Assembly (NCBI RefSeq): GCF_947179515.1
Contig: NC_067483.1
Coordinates: 84,163,572-84,227,571, forward strand
DNA length: 64,000 nucleotides
Direction: 5' to 3'
From: Apodemus sylvaticus
Taxonomy: Eukaryota; Chordata; Mammalia; Rodentia; Muridae
This document shows positions 59,301 through 64,000 of the stretch, in pieces (the stretch's first letter is position 1; the number at the start of each line of letters is the position of its first letter). Made by a program: the position numbers and the translations under genes. Below the pieces are notes generated by a model. It saw only the letters and a program-made list of their open reading frames with translations, was not told where the DNA came from and ran no database searches.

Positions 59301-60233
59301 TATTGACAAACTATTGTGTGTTGTTGGAGCTCAGTGAGAAGCTAACTCAGAAAGTGGGTCAGAGCACGGCCCATGTTAGAGCCCAAGCATGTTGTTCTCC
59401 AAGTGTCTTCCAAGGTCTGGGTGGGTTAGTCCCCTTAACTGTATTACAGGGAGACAGAGAGAGAGAAACAAATCAGCCTAAAAGTACAACATGCGTCCCT
59501 GAGGACAACTAAGACAAATTATTTTCACAGAGATTATTATTGTTTATCCACTAATATGCAAGTATCTGCAGAGAAAGCGAGAAGTTGGAAACTTGGCTCT
59601 AGGACTCTGGGGTACCAGGAGTCAGTTCAATTGTGGACTGCAGCTAACTGCCTCAATTTCCCCAATCAGTTTCTGTTGGATGTTGTGAGCAATGATACTA
59701 CCTTTCTATATTTTAGTTTGTTGTTGTTTTTGCTTGGAAGTCTCACCCTAAGTGACATTCTCTTCTGCCTGGGACCTCGCACTCTGAACATTAGCTGCCT
59801 GCTTTCTAGGTGCTTCCACAGTCAGTTTCGGTAGGTACCAGTACCAGCTTGATGTGGGGTGTGTGTGCTTCCTCTCTCCTCCCCTCCCTCGGTAGATATC
59901 CATAGACAGGGCTACTGTAGACCATTCTCCAGACCGAGCAGACCACTCACCCACAGGTTTCTCTTCAGACTTCAGAGCTTCTGTGGCTCTGTGTGGCACT
60001 TCTGCTGCAGCCTCCACTTTTGAGTCTGTGCCTTTGGCACTTGCTGATTTTGGTAATTCTGATTCTGAAGACTTCTGGGACAACTGAAGTTGAATGGTAA
60101 ACTTCTCATGCTACAAAACATTTAAAGTCAAAGTGAAGCTTTCATCAAAGAAGTCAAGTCTAGTAACAAGGCTGGCAACAAGGATGAACGCTTACCTTAA
60201 GAGCTTCTTCAGGGACCCTCATTTCTCCTCGTA
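10879..60233 (-). CDS. Cep170: Cep170, centrosomal protein of 170 kDa (exons A-O; 5' end outside window)
   Basis: Fifteen exons on the minus strand join in phase with GT-AG borders to about 1,540 codons, ending in EEEDVTVHE and a stop. The protein marks subdistal appendages of the mother centriole, binds microtubules and is a Plk1 substrate (known for the family). Recognition rests on long unmistakable segments, for example the part beginning HEKFTIQLQL, the tract around SKRWVSQWASLAANHT, the RIRQPSIDLTDDDQTSS stretch, and the conserved C-terminus with [10 protein letters not shown] and INAMIDPDG. The N-terminal FHA domain (about the first 100 residues) and the promoter lie right of 60233, beyond the window or in exons not visible here. 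All frames are open and the gene looks intact. Two isoform options are visible: an exitron in exon E and an alternative donor in exon J. Confidence 0.97.
10980..11004 (-). repeat. CTG/CAG trinucleotide run coding for alanine
   Basis: A GCTGCTGCTGCTGCTGCAGCA run within exon O, read on the minus strand as GCA/GCT codons, gives seven consecutive alanines before Ser-Thr-Glu-Phe. Confidence 0.9.
11175..11940 (-). other. Cep170 last intron N-O
   Basis: 766-bp intron with a composite of diverged SINE sequence (about 11460-11700, and a B1-like piece near 11820-11900 on the minus strand). Confidence 0.7.
11941..11992 (-). CDS. Cep170: Cep170 exon N
   Basis: 52 bp encoding EISSILQELKRVEKQLQ, a predicted short coiled-coil segment, ending one base into the next codon. 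Acceptor ccctacag, donor AAG|GTAAAT. Confidence 0.95.
11993..12615 (-). other. Cep170 intron M-N
   Basis: 623-bp AT-rich intron. I see nothing in it beyond short homopolymers (for example the T run near 12256). Confidence 0.8.
12616..12709 (-). CDS. Cep170: Cep170 exon M
   Basis: 94 bp encoding ILFKDKDRNWDDIENKLRAE and SEVPVVKTSSM. One base completes the Arg codon from exon L; it ends in phase 0. Acceptor gactgtag, donor ATG|GTATGG. Confidence 0.95.
12710..15385 (-). other. Cep170 intron L-M
   Basis: 2.7-kb intron, AT-rich. Only old SINE remnants were suspected (near 13525-13570 and 14930-15045, both minus). No gene or recent insertion seen. Confidence 0.65.
15386..15474 (-). CDS. Cep170: Cep170 exon L
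   Basis: 89 bp encoding VMGDNLLLSSVFQFSRKIRQ and SIDKTAGKI, ending two bases into an Arg codon. Acceptor ctgtttcag, donor CAG|GTACTA. Confidence 0.95.
16058..18219 (+). mobile_element. L1 LINE (Lx-type), ORF2 3' part and 3' UTR
   Basis: 5'-truncated L1 in plus orientation. It encodes degenerate C-terminal reverse transcriptase/ORF2 sequence (for example IAILPKAIYRFNAIPIKIPT at about 16288-16347, IYGHLIFDKGA, and later the TPPLLVGLQAG-like stretch) with stops such as TAG at 16514, then a 3' UTR with a G-rich segment and 'catttgaaatgtaaa' before the tail. A MaLR LTR interrupts it at 17045-17377. Confidence 0.9.
17045..17377 (+). mobile_element. ORR1-type MaLR solitary LTR nested in L1
   Basis: 333 bp from TG to CA with a polyadenylation signal (AATAAA near 17305) and typical 'actaagaca' end. 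It interrupts L1 sequence that resumes at 'gctaaacaaagaa'. The 5-bp target duplication is agagt at 17040-17044 against agagc at 17378-17382, which suits an ERVL-class element. Subfamily is a best guess. Confidence 0.8.
18220..18286. repeat. (TA)n microsatellite at the L1 tail
   Basis: About 66 nt of perfect TA dinucleotides directly after the L1 3' end, likely grown from its A-rich tail. Confidence 0.95.
18486..18656 (-). CDS. Cep170: Cep170 exon K
   Basis: 171 bp, 57 codons, phase 0 at both ends. It encodes [29 protein letters not shown] and the basic LTITRRRTWSRDE. Acceptor cctactag, donor GAA|GTAAGT. It opens the conserved C-terminal region. Confidence 0.96.
18657..21053 (-). other. Cep170 intron J-K
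   Basis: 2.4-kb intron (from 21023 in the longer form). It has a T run of about 29 (20212-20240) that may be the tail of a minus-strand retroposon. No other clear repeat, and no gene seen. Confidence 0.7.
20212..20240. repeat. Poly-T tract
   Basis: About 29 consecutive T. Confidence 0.9.
21024..21201 (-). CDS. Cep170: Cep170 exon J with two possible donors
   Basis: The constant part is 21054-21201 (148 bp) and encodes [20 protein letters not shown] through the Thr/Ser-rich STAATTPGSA to DTREE. The short donor is GAG|GTAGGA at 21053. Using the next donor (AAG|GTTCTT at 21023) adds exactly 30 bp, encoding VGDLHGEMHK, still in frame with exon K. I recall this decapeptide in the CEP170 family, which supports real usage. 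Acceptor attgccag. Confidence 0.92.
21514..21657 (+). mobile_element. B1 SINE
   Basis: Recognised by 'gggcagtggtgg', 'aatcccagcac' and 'agaccagcctggtctac'. Carries A and B boxes of its 7SL-derived promoter in diverged form. Confidence 0.92.
21658..21736. repeat. (AAACC)n microsatellite at a B1 tail
   Basis: About fifteen AAACC units with a single interruption (aaatc), grown from the 'aaaacc' tail of the adjacent B1. Confidence 0.93.
22420..22545 (-). mobile_element. Diverged B1-type SINE
   Basis: Begins with the reverse-strand 'ttttgagacaaagtcttgct' signature, then degenerate body. Confidence 0.65.
22751..23325 (-). mobile_element. 5'-truncated L1, 3' UTR and ORF2 end
   Basis: T-rich left end (the A tail in reverse), C-rich 3' UTR, then ORF2 C-terminus; the minus strand reads YIYTMEYYSAIRNNEFMKFL near 23120-23180. 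Same L1 subfamily as 16058-18219. Confidence 0.88.
23385..23595 (-). mobile_element. B3-type SINE
   Basis: Minus copy: CA/TG tail at the left, then 'gagccaccatgtg' and 'ctcagccatctctc' at the tRNA-like head. Confidence 0.75.
23785..24015 (-). mobile_element. Ancient MIR/L2-like element
   Basis: Phrases such as 'cctgttacttgccaggtactgtt' style text and 'aatcctcacaaatgcc' followed by 'acaagtaataaaaatgaag' resemble reverse-strand MIR and neighbouring L2. Much older than the murine SINEs. Confidence 0.5.
24660..24785 (+). mobile_element. Old B1/B4-type SINE
   Basis: 'gtggtggcacacatctgtaa', 'gaggccagcctggactac' and a 'aaccctaactcaaaaa' end, with many substitutions. Confidence 0.7.
24871..25083 (+). 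mobile_element. B1 SINE with target-site duplication
   Basis: Mus-type body ('cagatttctgagtt') and a long A-rich tail, flanked by a perfect 14-bp duplication (gaaacattccaata at 24857-24870 and 25084-25097). A 5-bp 'aggac' duplication lies in its body. Confidence 0.95.
25591..25726 (+). mobile_element. B1 SINE with internal deletion
   Basis: Typical 5' half, then 'tgagttccaggtctac' where the 'ggccagcct' block is missing. Confidence 0.9.
27400..27719 (+). mobile_element. MaLR LTR (MT/ORR1 type)
   Basis: Contains 'cactgtgggtttgggctttaagacc', 'gtagaactctcagctcctt', 'ccccaattaaatg' and ends 'ccctgactaagaca'. Start is approximate; no clear target duplication found. Confidence 0.78.
28188..28378 (-). 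mobile_element. B2 SINE
   Basis: Minus B2 ending in 'gagccatctctccagcc'. The 12-bp duplication ttctgtatgtct is perfect at 28176-28187 and 28379-28390. Confidence 0.95.
28491..28567. repeat. Short minisatellite, gcagagcatacctgcag-type units
   Basis: Four to five imperfect copies of a roughly 18-bp unit around 'cagagcatacctgcag'. Confidence 0.85.
29050..29372 (-). mobile_element. B3-type SINE with duplicated 3' part
   Basis: The block 'cttgtggagtcagaagagacat' and its upstream 'tgtgtaccatat' occur twice (about 29080-29151 and 29195-29261). Only the right copy runs on to the tRNA-like head ending at the 'gagccacttctctccag' box. Confidence 0.8.
29404..29638 (-). CDS. Cep170: Cep170 exon I
   Basis: 235 bp encoding [37 protein letters not shown] and the helical [20 protein letters not shown]. 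It starts with two bases and ends with two bases of split codons. Acceptor aaatttag, donor CAG|GTTGGT. Confidence 0.95.
32055..32175 (-). mobile_element. Old B1-like SINE
   Basis: Reverse-strand 'gggttttgctatacag' and 'ccaggctggcctggaactt' signatures. Confidence 0.7.
33605..33639. repeat. Poly-A tract
   Basis: About 35 consecutive A. Confidence 0.92.
34641..36458 (-). CDS. Cep170: Cep170 exon H, large central exon
   Basis: 1,818 bp (606 codons), the largest exon. It is Ser/Thr/Lys/Arg-rich and predicted disordered, with basic-serine clusters such as KSLVRQGSFTIDKPS, TRTSLLRRARLGEASDSE and RTRLGSLSARSDSEATISR, the sort of sequence that binds microtubules and is heavily phosphorylated. It contains [20 protein letters not shown], a short predicted helix, and QPSIDLTDDDQTSS. 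Begins completing a Glu codon from exon G and ends with one base joined to exon I. Acceptor attttag, donor CAG|GTAACT. Opposite-strand and shifted ORFs in this exon are shadows. Confidence 0.97.
36601..36638. repeat. (TTTTG)n simple repeat
   Basis: Runs of gtttt units just inside intron G-H, close to the acceptor of exon H (about 140 bp upstream on the minus strand). Confidence 0.88.
36688..36986 (+). mobile_element. MaLR LTR (MT/ORR1 type) with target duplication
   Basis: 299 bp from TG to CA: 'tggcactattaggaggtgtggcc', 'caccatgcctgcctgga', 'taagccagccccag', final 'ccttaagaca'. Five-bp flanks atcca (36683-36687) and atcta (36987-36991) differ by one base. Confidence 0.83.
37062..37245 (-). 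mobile_element. B2 SINE
   Basis: Minus B2 with 10-bp perfect duplication aagggacttt at 37052-37061 and 37246-37255. Confidence 0.94.
38045..38165 (-). CDS. Cep170: Cep170 exon G
   Basis: 121 bp encoding ISSSGSKRWVSQWASLAANH and RHDPEERLMELSATLEN, ending with one base completed by exon H. Acceptor cttctttag, donor G|GTAATT. This Trp-rich segment is highly characteristic of CEP170. Confidence 0.95.
38614..38811 (+). mobile_element. B2 SINE
   Basis: 'gctggagagatgactcag' head with A and B boxes, 'ccacatggtggctcac' body and an A-rich AATAAA-containing tail. Confidence 0.93.
39068..39155 (+). mobile_element. ID-like SINE
   Basis: 'tggtagagctcttgcttagcatg' is the tRNA-Ala-related ID signature. 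Confidence 0.7.
39987..40270 (+). mobile_element. Long tRNA-derived SINE (B3 kind)
   Basis: 'gctgggcagatggctcagtgattaag' head, long body and a 'catgcatgcacacaca' tail with TA run after it. Confidence 0.75.
40939..41088 (-). CDS. Cep170: Cep170 exon F
   Basis: 150 bp, exactly 50 codons, phase 0 at both ends: VFGVDDNQDYNRPIINEKHK through KDWALNSAAVVMEER to HNSE. Acceptor ccttctag, donor GAG|GTATGC. Confidence 0.95.
42300..42447 (-). mobile_element. B1 SINE
   Basis: Well-preserved reverse B1: 'gagacagggtttctctgtg', 'ccaggctggccttgaac', 'accaccgcccggcc'. The CpG-rich head shows a fairly recent insertion. Confidence 0.95.
43260..43380 (-). mobile_element. Old B1-like SINE
   Basis: 'tcctgcctcagcttcacaag' and 'taccacggccagc' in reverse orientation; heavily diverged. 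Confidence 0.6.
44303..44345. repeat. (CA)n microsatellite
   Basis: Perfect CA run broken by 'aaac' and 'ctcac' at its right end. Confidence 0.93.
44877..44940 (+). mobile_element. ID-like SINE
   Basis: 'gcatagcttagtggtagagtac' head followed by an A-rich end; short and diverged. Confidence 0.65.
45184..45207. repeat. (TA)n tract
   Basis: About twelve TA units at the left edge of a minus B3-type SINE. Confidence 0.9.
45221..45396 (-). mobile_element. B3-type SINE
   Basis: 'ttttatgcacattgggttttgcctgc' tail end and 'ccagtgctcccaacagctgagtcacc' head in reverse. Confidence 0.85.
46169..46188. repeat. (TG)n tract
   Basis: About ten TG units. Confidence 0.85.
48848..49485 (-). CDS. Cep170: Cep170 exon E, containing an in-frame exitron
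   Basis: 638 bp with an open frame throughout. It encodes NKHDDGTQSDSENAG, a basic stretch (RRCSKRATLEEHLRRHH), then 62 codons that can be spliced out (49142-49327), then [20 protein letters not shown] and the acidic [20 protein letters not shown]. It ends exactly in phase at MIDK before exon F. Acceptor gtgtccag, donor AAG|GTAAAT. With the internal part removed, 452 bp remain and the frame is preserved. Confidence 0.95.
49142..49327 (-). other. Candidate exitron (alternative intron inside exon E)
   Basis: On the minus strand the segment begins GTAAGT at 49327 and ends in tttctttgtctttacag, a full-strength donor and a strong acceptor. It is 186 bp, 62 codons, phase 0 and without a stop, so retained and spliced forms both stay in frame. 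The retained peptide runs from SQTAFMIAFFDED to VVSLSLQ. I recall human CEP170 sequence in which the residues on either side are directly joined, which agrees with splicing. Confidence 0.78.
50301..50375. repeat. (CTAT)n microsatellite
   Basis: Ten perfect ATCT units then imperfect continuation. Confidence 0.94.
50889..51072 (-). mobile_element. B3-type SINE
   Basis: 'tgcctgcatgcatgtgaa' left, 'gctaaactacctctccagctcc' right; reverse orientation. Confidence 0.78.
52004..52150 (+). mobile_element. B1 SINE
   Basis: 'cgcagtggtggcacatgcct', 'gaggccagcctggtcaac' and an AAC-rich tail. It ends about 330 bp downstream of exon D's donor. Confidence 0.9.
52478..52954 (-). CDS. Cep170: Cep170 exon D
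   Basis: 477 bp encoding the segment from GCSIDAKHVEEQ through PSYFEIPTKEF, HASFTIEFDD, GKVTIRDHVTKF and WLAQNNPP to VYLKRLK. It begins with GG of a split glycine and ends with one G that joins exon E. Acceptor ctcattag, donor AAG|GTAAAG. Part of this exon has a decayed duplicate in the intron just upstream. Confidence 0.96.
54243..54342. repeat. 50-bp tandem repeat, two copies
   Basis: Units start 'aagataatagaggacata' and 'aagataatagaggatata' and agree except at about three bases. Confidence 0.9.
55153..55210. repeat. Compound (GGCT)7(CCAT)7 microsatellite
   Basis: Seven GGCT units abut seven CCAT units with no spacer. It lies about 35 bp left of the decayed exon D copy and follows a B1-like 'gagatagggcttatgtagcccagg' stub. 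Confidence 0.93.
55246..55392 (-). pseudogene. Degenerate partial duplicate of Cep170 exon D
   Basis: About 147 bp aligning to exon D positions of about 52662-52820 in the same orientation. By hand about 113 of 137 aligned bases agree, plus one deletion of 13-14 bases. On the minus strand it still reads STIHEIP, TPSSHTA and GHASF in one frame, then a deletion shifts the frame and VTISDHV follows in another. It has no matching exon borders: similarity stops inside the exon on both sides. It cannot be translated in frame as an alternative exon. Origin could be an old local segmental duplication or a retroposed fragment. Confidence 0.88.
56951..57258 (-). mobile_element. 5'-truncated L1 3' end
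   Basis: T run at left, C-rich 3' UTR, then 'ggccactcctcctttcttctt'; related to 22751-23325. An 11-bp perfect duplication (aactgtcatgc at 56940-56950 and 57260-57270) flanks it. An A run sits at the right (5') end as well. Confidence 0.88.
58059..58193 (-). CDS. Cep170: Cep170 exon C
   Basis: 135 bp, encoding VSAMPRGTPLYGQPSWWGDD and a Lys/Glu-rich tail to KSHEPGTSG. It begins with two bases and ends with one base of split codons that fit exons B and D. Acceptor tttttttag, donor G|GTAAAA. Confidence 0.95.
58194..59950 (-). other. Cep170 intron B-C
   Basis: Contains a B2 SINE (58791-58965) and otherwise AT-rich sequence without recognisable coding signal. An open but anonymous stretch near 59282-59830 on the plus strand shows no family resemblance. 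Confidence 0.75.
58791..58965 (+). mobile_element. B2 SINE
   Basis: 'agaaagatggctcagaggttaag' head and 'tctgatgccccctt' body with an A-rich tail. Confidence 0.9.
59951..60110 (-). CDS. Cep170: Cep170 exon B
   Basis: 160 bp, phase 0 start at HEKFTIQLQLSQKSSESELP, ending one base into the codon completed by exon C. Ser/Lys/Glu-rich, predicted disordered. Acceptor ttttgtag, donor G|GTGAG. Confidence 0.93.
60111..60195 (-). other. Cep170 short intron A-B
   Basis: An 85-bp intron, among the shortest in the gene, starting GTAAG and ending ttttgtag. It holds no repeat. Confidence 0.85.
60196..60233 (-). CDS. Cep170: Cep170 exon A (linker after FHA domain)
   Basis: A 38-bp exon encoding the RGEMRVPEEALK segment that follows the FHA domain. 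Acceptor ...ctgtag and donor AAG|GTAAG. It enters with two bases of a split codon, so an upstream exon must end with one extra base; that exon is not in the window. Confidence 0.88.
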
Positions 60234-60339
60234 CTACAGTGAAGAGATTTGTATGTAAATAGAGCTAAGGAAGAATATACTCCAAAATTCTGGTCACTGT
60301 GCATATAACTTGATGCTCCAGGAAAATGGAATGCCCTTC

Positions 60340-60475
60340 TGGGGGGGTGGCTGGGGGTAGAGGGGTACCCTCTAAGAGGCAAAGGGGAGGGAAAATGGGG
60401 TAAAGAACTCTTGGAGGGGGATTAGGAGAGGAGCAACATTTGAAATGTAAATAAATAAAATAATCAAAAATTAAT
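60340..60475 (+). mobile_element. L1 3' UTR fragment
   Basis: G-rich stretch followed by 'acatttgaaatgtaaataaa', the murine L1 3' end. Confidence 0.78.
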
Positions 60476-60584
60476 AACATGAAAAAATGCAGAAAGTTCA
60501 CCAAATATAATTTAGAAATTGTCCTACTTCAAGAGTAACTTATAGAATTATTATCATGTACTTATAATCTATTTGTACAGTACT

Positions 60585-60660
60585 AGAGAATAAACCCAGG
60601 ACCCTGCATATGCTACACATGCACACTACCACTGAACCACATATCCAGACTTAACAAAAA
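60585..60660 (-). mobile_element. ID/B-type SINE remnant
   Basis: 'aaacccaggaccctgcatatgct' and 'ctaccactgaaccacat' in reverse. Confidence 0.65.
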
Positions 60661-62249
60661 ATTATTTTATAGACCAGGTCTCTAGTCTGTTTTTAAATTT
60701 GAGATATTCCTGGTAGCCCACAGAGTACTTGGAATGTAGCCTGAGCCTGGAATATTCCCTTTAATAACAAAAATACTTAAAATATATAATTTACCATTAA
60801 TAAATATTAACCTTTAAAAACCTAATAAATATTTATAATCTTAGGTAATACTGGCCTTCAAAGAATTAGAACACAAACATTTTTAATTTTCATTAGCAGC
60901 AATATGACAGGACCAAATGAAGAAAATTATAGCTACCTAGTCACAAAAGTATAAAAATATCTCATGAGTCAATACCCAAAAGCAAATCCTGAGGAACTGA
61001 TTACCCAGATTTTCATGAACTTTGATAAAAATGAGGTTCATTTTGCAAATACAAAGAAAATGAATGCTATAATTAGGGTTCATATGTAACCATACTATCC
61101 CCTTCCCTCCATGCACTGCAATAAGGTCATGTTACATTATCAAACAATGATTCTATACACATGAGAACAAGTGCTTAGATATAATGAATGCTTTCATTAT
61201 TATGCCTAAACAACAAGGCTTCTTATTAGAGATCAATCCTCCTGAGGTCCTATTTCCCACTATAATTTAACCTTACAATGAAAGCAATTTTATAATTATG
61301 TACTAAATTCTACTACCATCCTTTACTAATTCAAAGCATTCATCAATCACTTCAAGGGTAGAAAACTGTAATCAGTGTGGTGTATATGTGTGGTGTGTGT
61401 GTGGGGGGGGGGAGTAATAAAATCAGTAAACTCATGAACAGAACTTCTAAGACCTATAAACAACTCTGTTCAATTCCATTAACCTCTGTTCTGCAACAAA
61501 TACTTTGGTGAGTGGACAGAATCCCGTGATCTCAAAGACTCTAGTTATTGAATCCTGTATGGAAGTTTGTCAGTAAAGAAGCCTCCTATGACTCTGAATA
61601 GTAGAATTTCTCTTTTTTTCATATGCGTATTTGCTGTTACACAGAAATATTCATATAACTAAACATTTAATGAAAATCATCTAGTATATCTCAACTTTTG
61701 GGTTGTGGCCCCATTAGATAGCCTACAAATCAGAAATTTACATTTTGATTCATAACAATAGCAAAATTATGATATAGTAACGAGATTAATTTTATGGTTA
61801 GAGTTCACAACAATATGAGAAACTGTATGTATTCAAGGATCGCAGCATTAGGAAGGTGAGAACCACTGCTCTAGGTTTTGTGGTTTTTTTTTTTTTTTTT
61901 TTTGCTTGTTTGTTTGTTTTTTGGGGTTTTTTTTGCCTTAGAAATTAAGAGTTTAAGAGAAAATTCACAGCATAACTACTTTTCAATGGAAATGCTAGCA
62001 CTTAAAAAGTTGATAGTGATACCTATGTTTTCAGATGAAAACATGAATGAATATAGACTACTATGAGGACTTTTTAGTGCTACCTCTTATAGATGCATGA
62101 ACATCTTTTCCTCAGGGCTCCTCTAAGGTATCCCCCGAACTAAGACTTCAGAAAGAATGACGGGTCTTATTTCTTATGTTCAAATGTTTTGTTTTTTCTA
62201 TGTGTGGAAATCAGAAGACTTCACCTGTGGGATCTGAGACTGCTATGGT

Positions 62250-62465
62250 GTGGTTTGAATGAAATGGCCGCCAGCTTTTCCTGCCACCAACTTGCTCTCA
62301 GCTACTGTCCTAGGGCCATGGTCTGCCCGGCTCCTGCAACGCTCCCTGCTTGCGGTGGTCATATATGAACCCTTTGAAACTGTAAGCGAGCCCCTAATTA
62401 AATGTTTTCTTCCATACATTGCTTTGGTCATGGTGCATCTTTATAGCAATAGAAAAGCAACTAGA
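62250..62465 (+). mobile_element. Diverged MaLR (MT-type) LTR piece
   Basis: 'tgtggtttgaatgaaatggcc' start and 'aaactgtaagcgagcccctaattaaatg' and 'agcaactagaca' end; central part deleted. Confidence 0.7.
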
Positions 62466-63490
62466 CATGAAGGTCCAGCTTTTATACGTTACAAGCTCTA
62501 TCTTCTCAGTTGTATAAATTTTCACAAGCAGTTTTCAATTTGCCAATCAAGAAAAATGATAGAAATGCAGTTACTTATGTCAATAAGTTATAAAAAATTT
62601 TAAAGTTTATTTAAAAATTAAAACTTTTTTCGAGGGGTGTATTGGGAAAGACAAGGCTAAATCTATACATTTTGTGAATAAATTTTGAAGTTTATTTTTT
62701 CAGTGCTTTAAAATTGTCTCTCCATTAAGGTAAAATGTTACTAATCAGAGCTTTCCTCTCCCAGGTACAGTATTTGAGATTGGCTATAAACTTAATTTGA
62801 TATATGAAGAAAGCATGACAATTTCCCTAATCTAGTATAGCTAATACAAAAACAAATATAGCTATCACATAAAATGGTTAAAAATGATTCTGTCCCACGG
62901 AATAAGATTTCTGCCATGTTCATTTCAGCATGGAATGTTAAATGAACAGAGAAATTACATGAGCTTCCCTGGGCATCTGAGAGGCAGCGCTAGCTCAATT
63001 CTGACTATGATTCAGAGGAATCCCTTAGAGATTCCTCTTAAAACTTTAAAAACTTAAAAGGCCCCAGACAATTTTTAGAGGTATTATGAGTTGACTGTGG
63101 GGCAGGGGAAGGTTAGTTTGCTATTGATAGATTACAATGTGCAATCTGCAAAGGCATGGGCTATCTCTTAACTGACTCCTCTGTCATGCCTTCCTCCTAT
63201 TCTTGACAGAGTCCTTACGCCATAACCAAGTCATCTCCCTTTTCCAGCCACAGAGAAGCTAGGACTAAAGGTGTGCTCTACTGAATATGCTATTGTTTCT
63301 TCTGGAATCCAAATTCAAAGGTAACTTTATAAAATTATTAAAAGCTGAATTTCTTAGGATTTGTTCTTGTTTTAAAAGAGCTAATAGTAAATTAATTACA
63401 GCAGGTACTTGTATATAAAATATGCTTATTAAGTTTTTATTGCCCTTAAGCTGATTAAAGATAACTCTTAAGATTGCCTAATAATGTAAT

Positions 63491-63640
63491 TTAAAACATT
63501 TACATTACTTTATTTGGTGTATGTGTGCATGTGTGGTGGTCATACATACTGCCCCCCTTCCGCTGTGTAGGTCCTGGGGACTGACCTCAGGTTGCTAGAC
63601 TTGGTAGCACGTAACTTTACCAGCTGAGCCATCCCACACC
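63491..63640 (-). mobile_element. B3-type SINE
   Basis: TG-rich left end, 'ggactgacctcaggttgc' and 'accagctgagccatccc' head in reverse. Confidence 0.78.
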
Positions 63641-64000
63641 ATACATATTTTTAAAAGATTTAAAATACATAACAAATAAGTATTTAACTTACATATTTTT
63701 CAGTTTTTCTAGTGTAAGTGTAAAAGATGTGGGTTAAACCTATTGGAGTTTAAATTTTAAACTTTAAAAATTCTATCTTTTGTAATATGTGATAGTACAT
63801 TTGAGTATCAACTTAAGTGATCTGAGCCTACTTTCTCTGATAAAATGATCTAAGTCTACCAGATTGTTAATGCATTTTAAATTATCTGAACTTCAGTAAA
63901 TATTTAAAAGCTAAATCTCAAGAGAAATGTTTAGCATAATGGGAAATATTTTTACTTTAATAAACTACATATAGAAATGGTTTTATTATTGCTTAGTTTA

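Larger units (their letters stand above)
60234..64000 (-). other. 3' part of the Cep170 intron upstream of exon A
   Basis: No further exon was found to the window edge, so the FHA-domain exons are further right. It holds an L1 3' end (60340-60475, plus), an ID-like element (60585-60660, minus), a G-run microsatellite near 61380-61413, a T run (61877-61899), an LTR-like piece (62250-62465) and a B3-type SINE (63491-63640, minus). Confidence 0.75.

Noticed and set aside
59282..59834. Two adjacent plus-strand ORFs in intron B-C with a hydrophobic stretch
   Set aside because: No family resemblance, no splice or promoter context, and codon content like surrounding intron.
60234..64000. Search for the FHA-domain exons of Cep170
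   Set aside because: No segment with FHA codons and flanking splice sites was found; they are presumably beyond the right edge.

Overview
This window is genomic DNA from a murine rodent. The SINE families (B1, B2/B3, ID), the Lx/L1 elements and the MT/ORR1-type MaLR LTRs all point there. Several B1 copies carry the Mus-type 'gatttctgagtt' variant, so a Mus- or Apodemus-like species fits better than rat, but I cannot fix the species from the sequence alone. The only host gene I can support is Cep170 (centrosomal protein of 170 kDa), read on the minus strand from about 60.2 kb down to 10.88 kb, with a probable 3' UTR reaching about 8.88 kb.

Layout. Bases 1-538 are flank with nothing recognised. 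Bases 545-7504 are an almost complete, envelope-less class II (betaretrovirus-like, ERVK) endogenous retrovirus on the plus strand. It has two LTRs, a Lys3-like primer-binding site, broken gag, pro/dUTPase and pol, a polypurine tract, and a perfect 6-bp target-site duplication. Bases 7511-8870 are intergenic. Bases 8875-60233 hold fifteen Cep170 exons, labelled A to O in transcription order, separated by GT-AG introns rich in SINEs, L1 fragments, MaLR LTRs and microsatellites. Bases 60234-64000 are the start of a larger intron; the exons for the promoter and the N-terminal FHA domain lie beyond the right edge.

The exons join in consistent phase to about 1,540 codons, which is nearly all of CEP170 after the FHA domain. 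This is a subdistal-appendage and microtubule-binding protein, with a long Ser/Thr/Lys-rich central exon and a conserved C-terminal region. The splice sites also suggest two in-frame isoform switches: an internal 186-bp exitron in exon E (49142-49327), and a 30-bp (10-codon) alternative donor in exon J (21024-21053).

The least expected observations are a decayed second copy of part of exon D in the intron about 2.3 kb upstream of it (about 55246-55392, roughly 80% identical, frameshifted), the in-frame 62-codon exitron, and local features of the provirus. Those are a 69-bp in-frame tandem duplication that repeats the integrase zinc-finger cysteine pair, a degenerate RT catalytic box, an odd primer-binding site and a 25-nt near-perfect palindrome in the post-pol region. 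I found no CRISPR, operon or other prokaryote-like system, and no convincing functional RNA gene.
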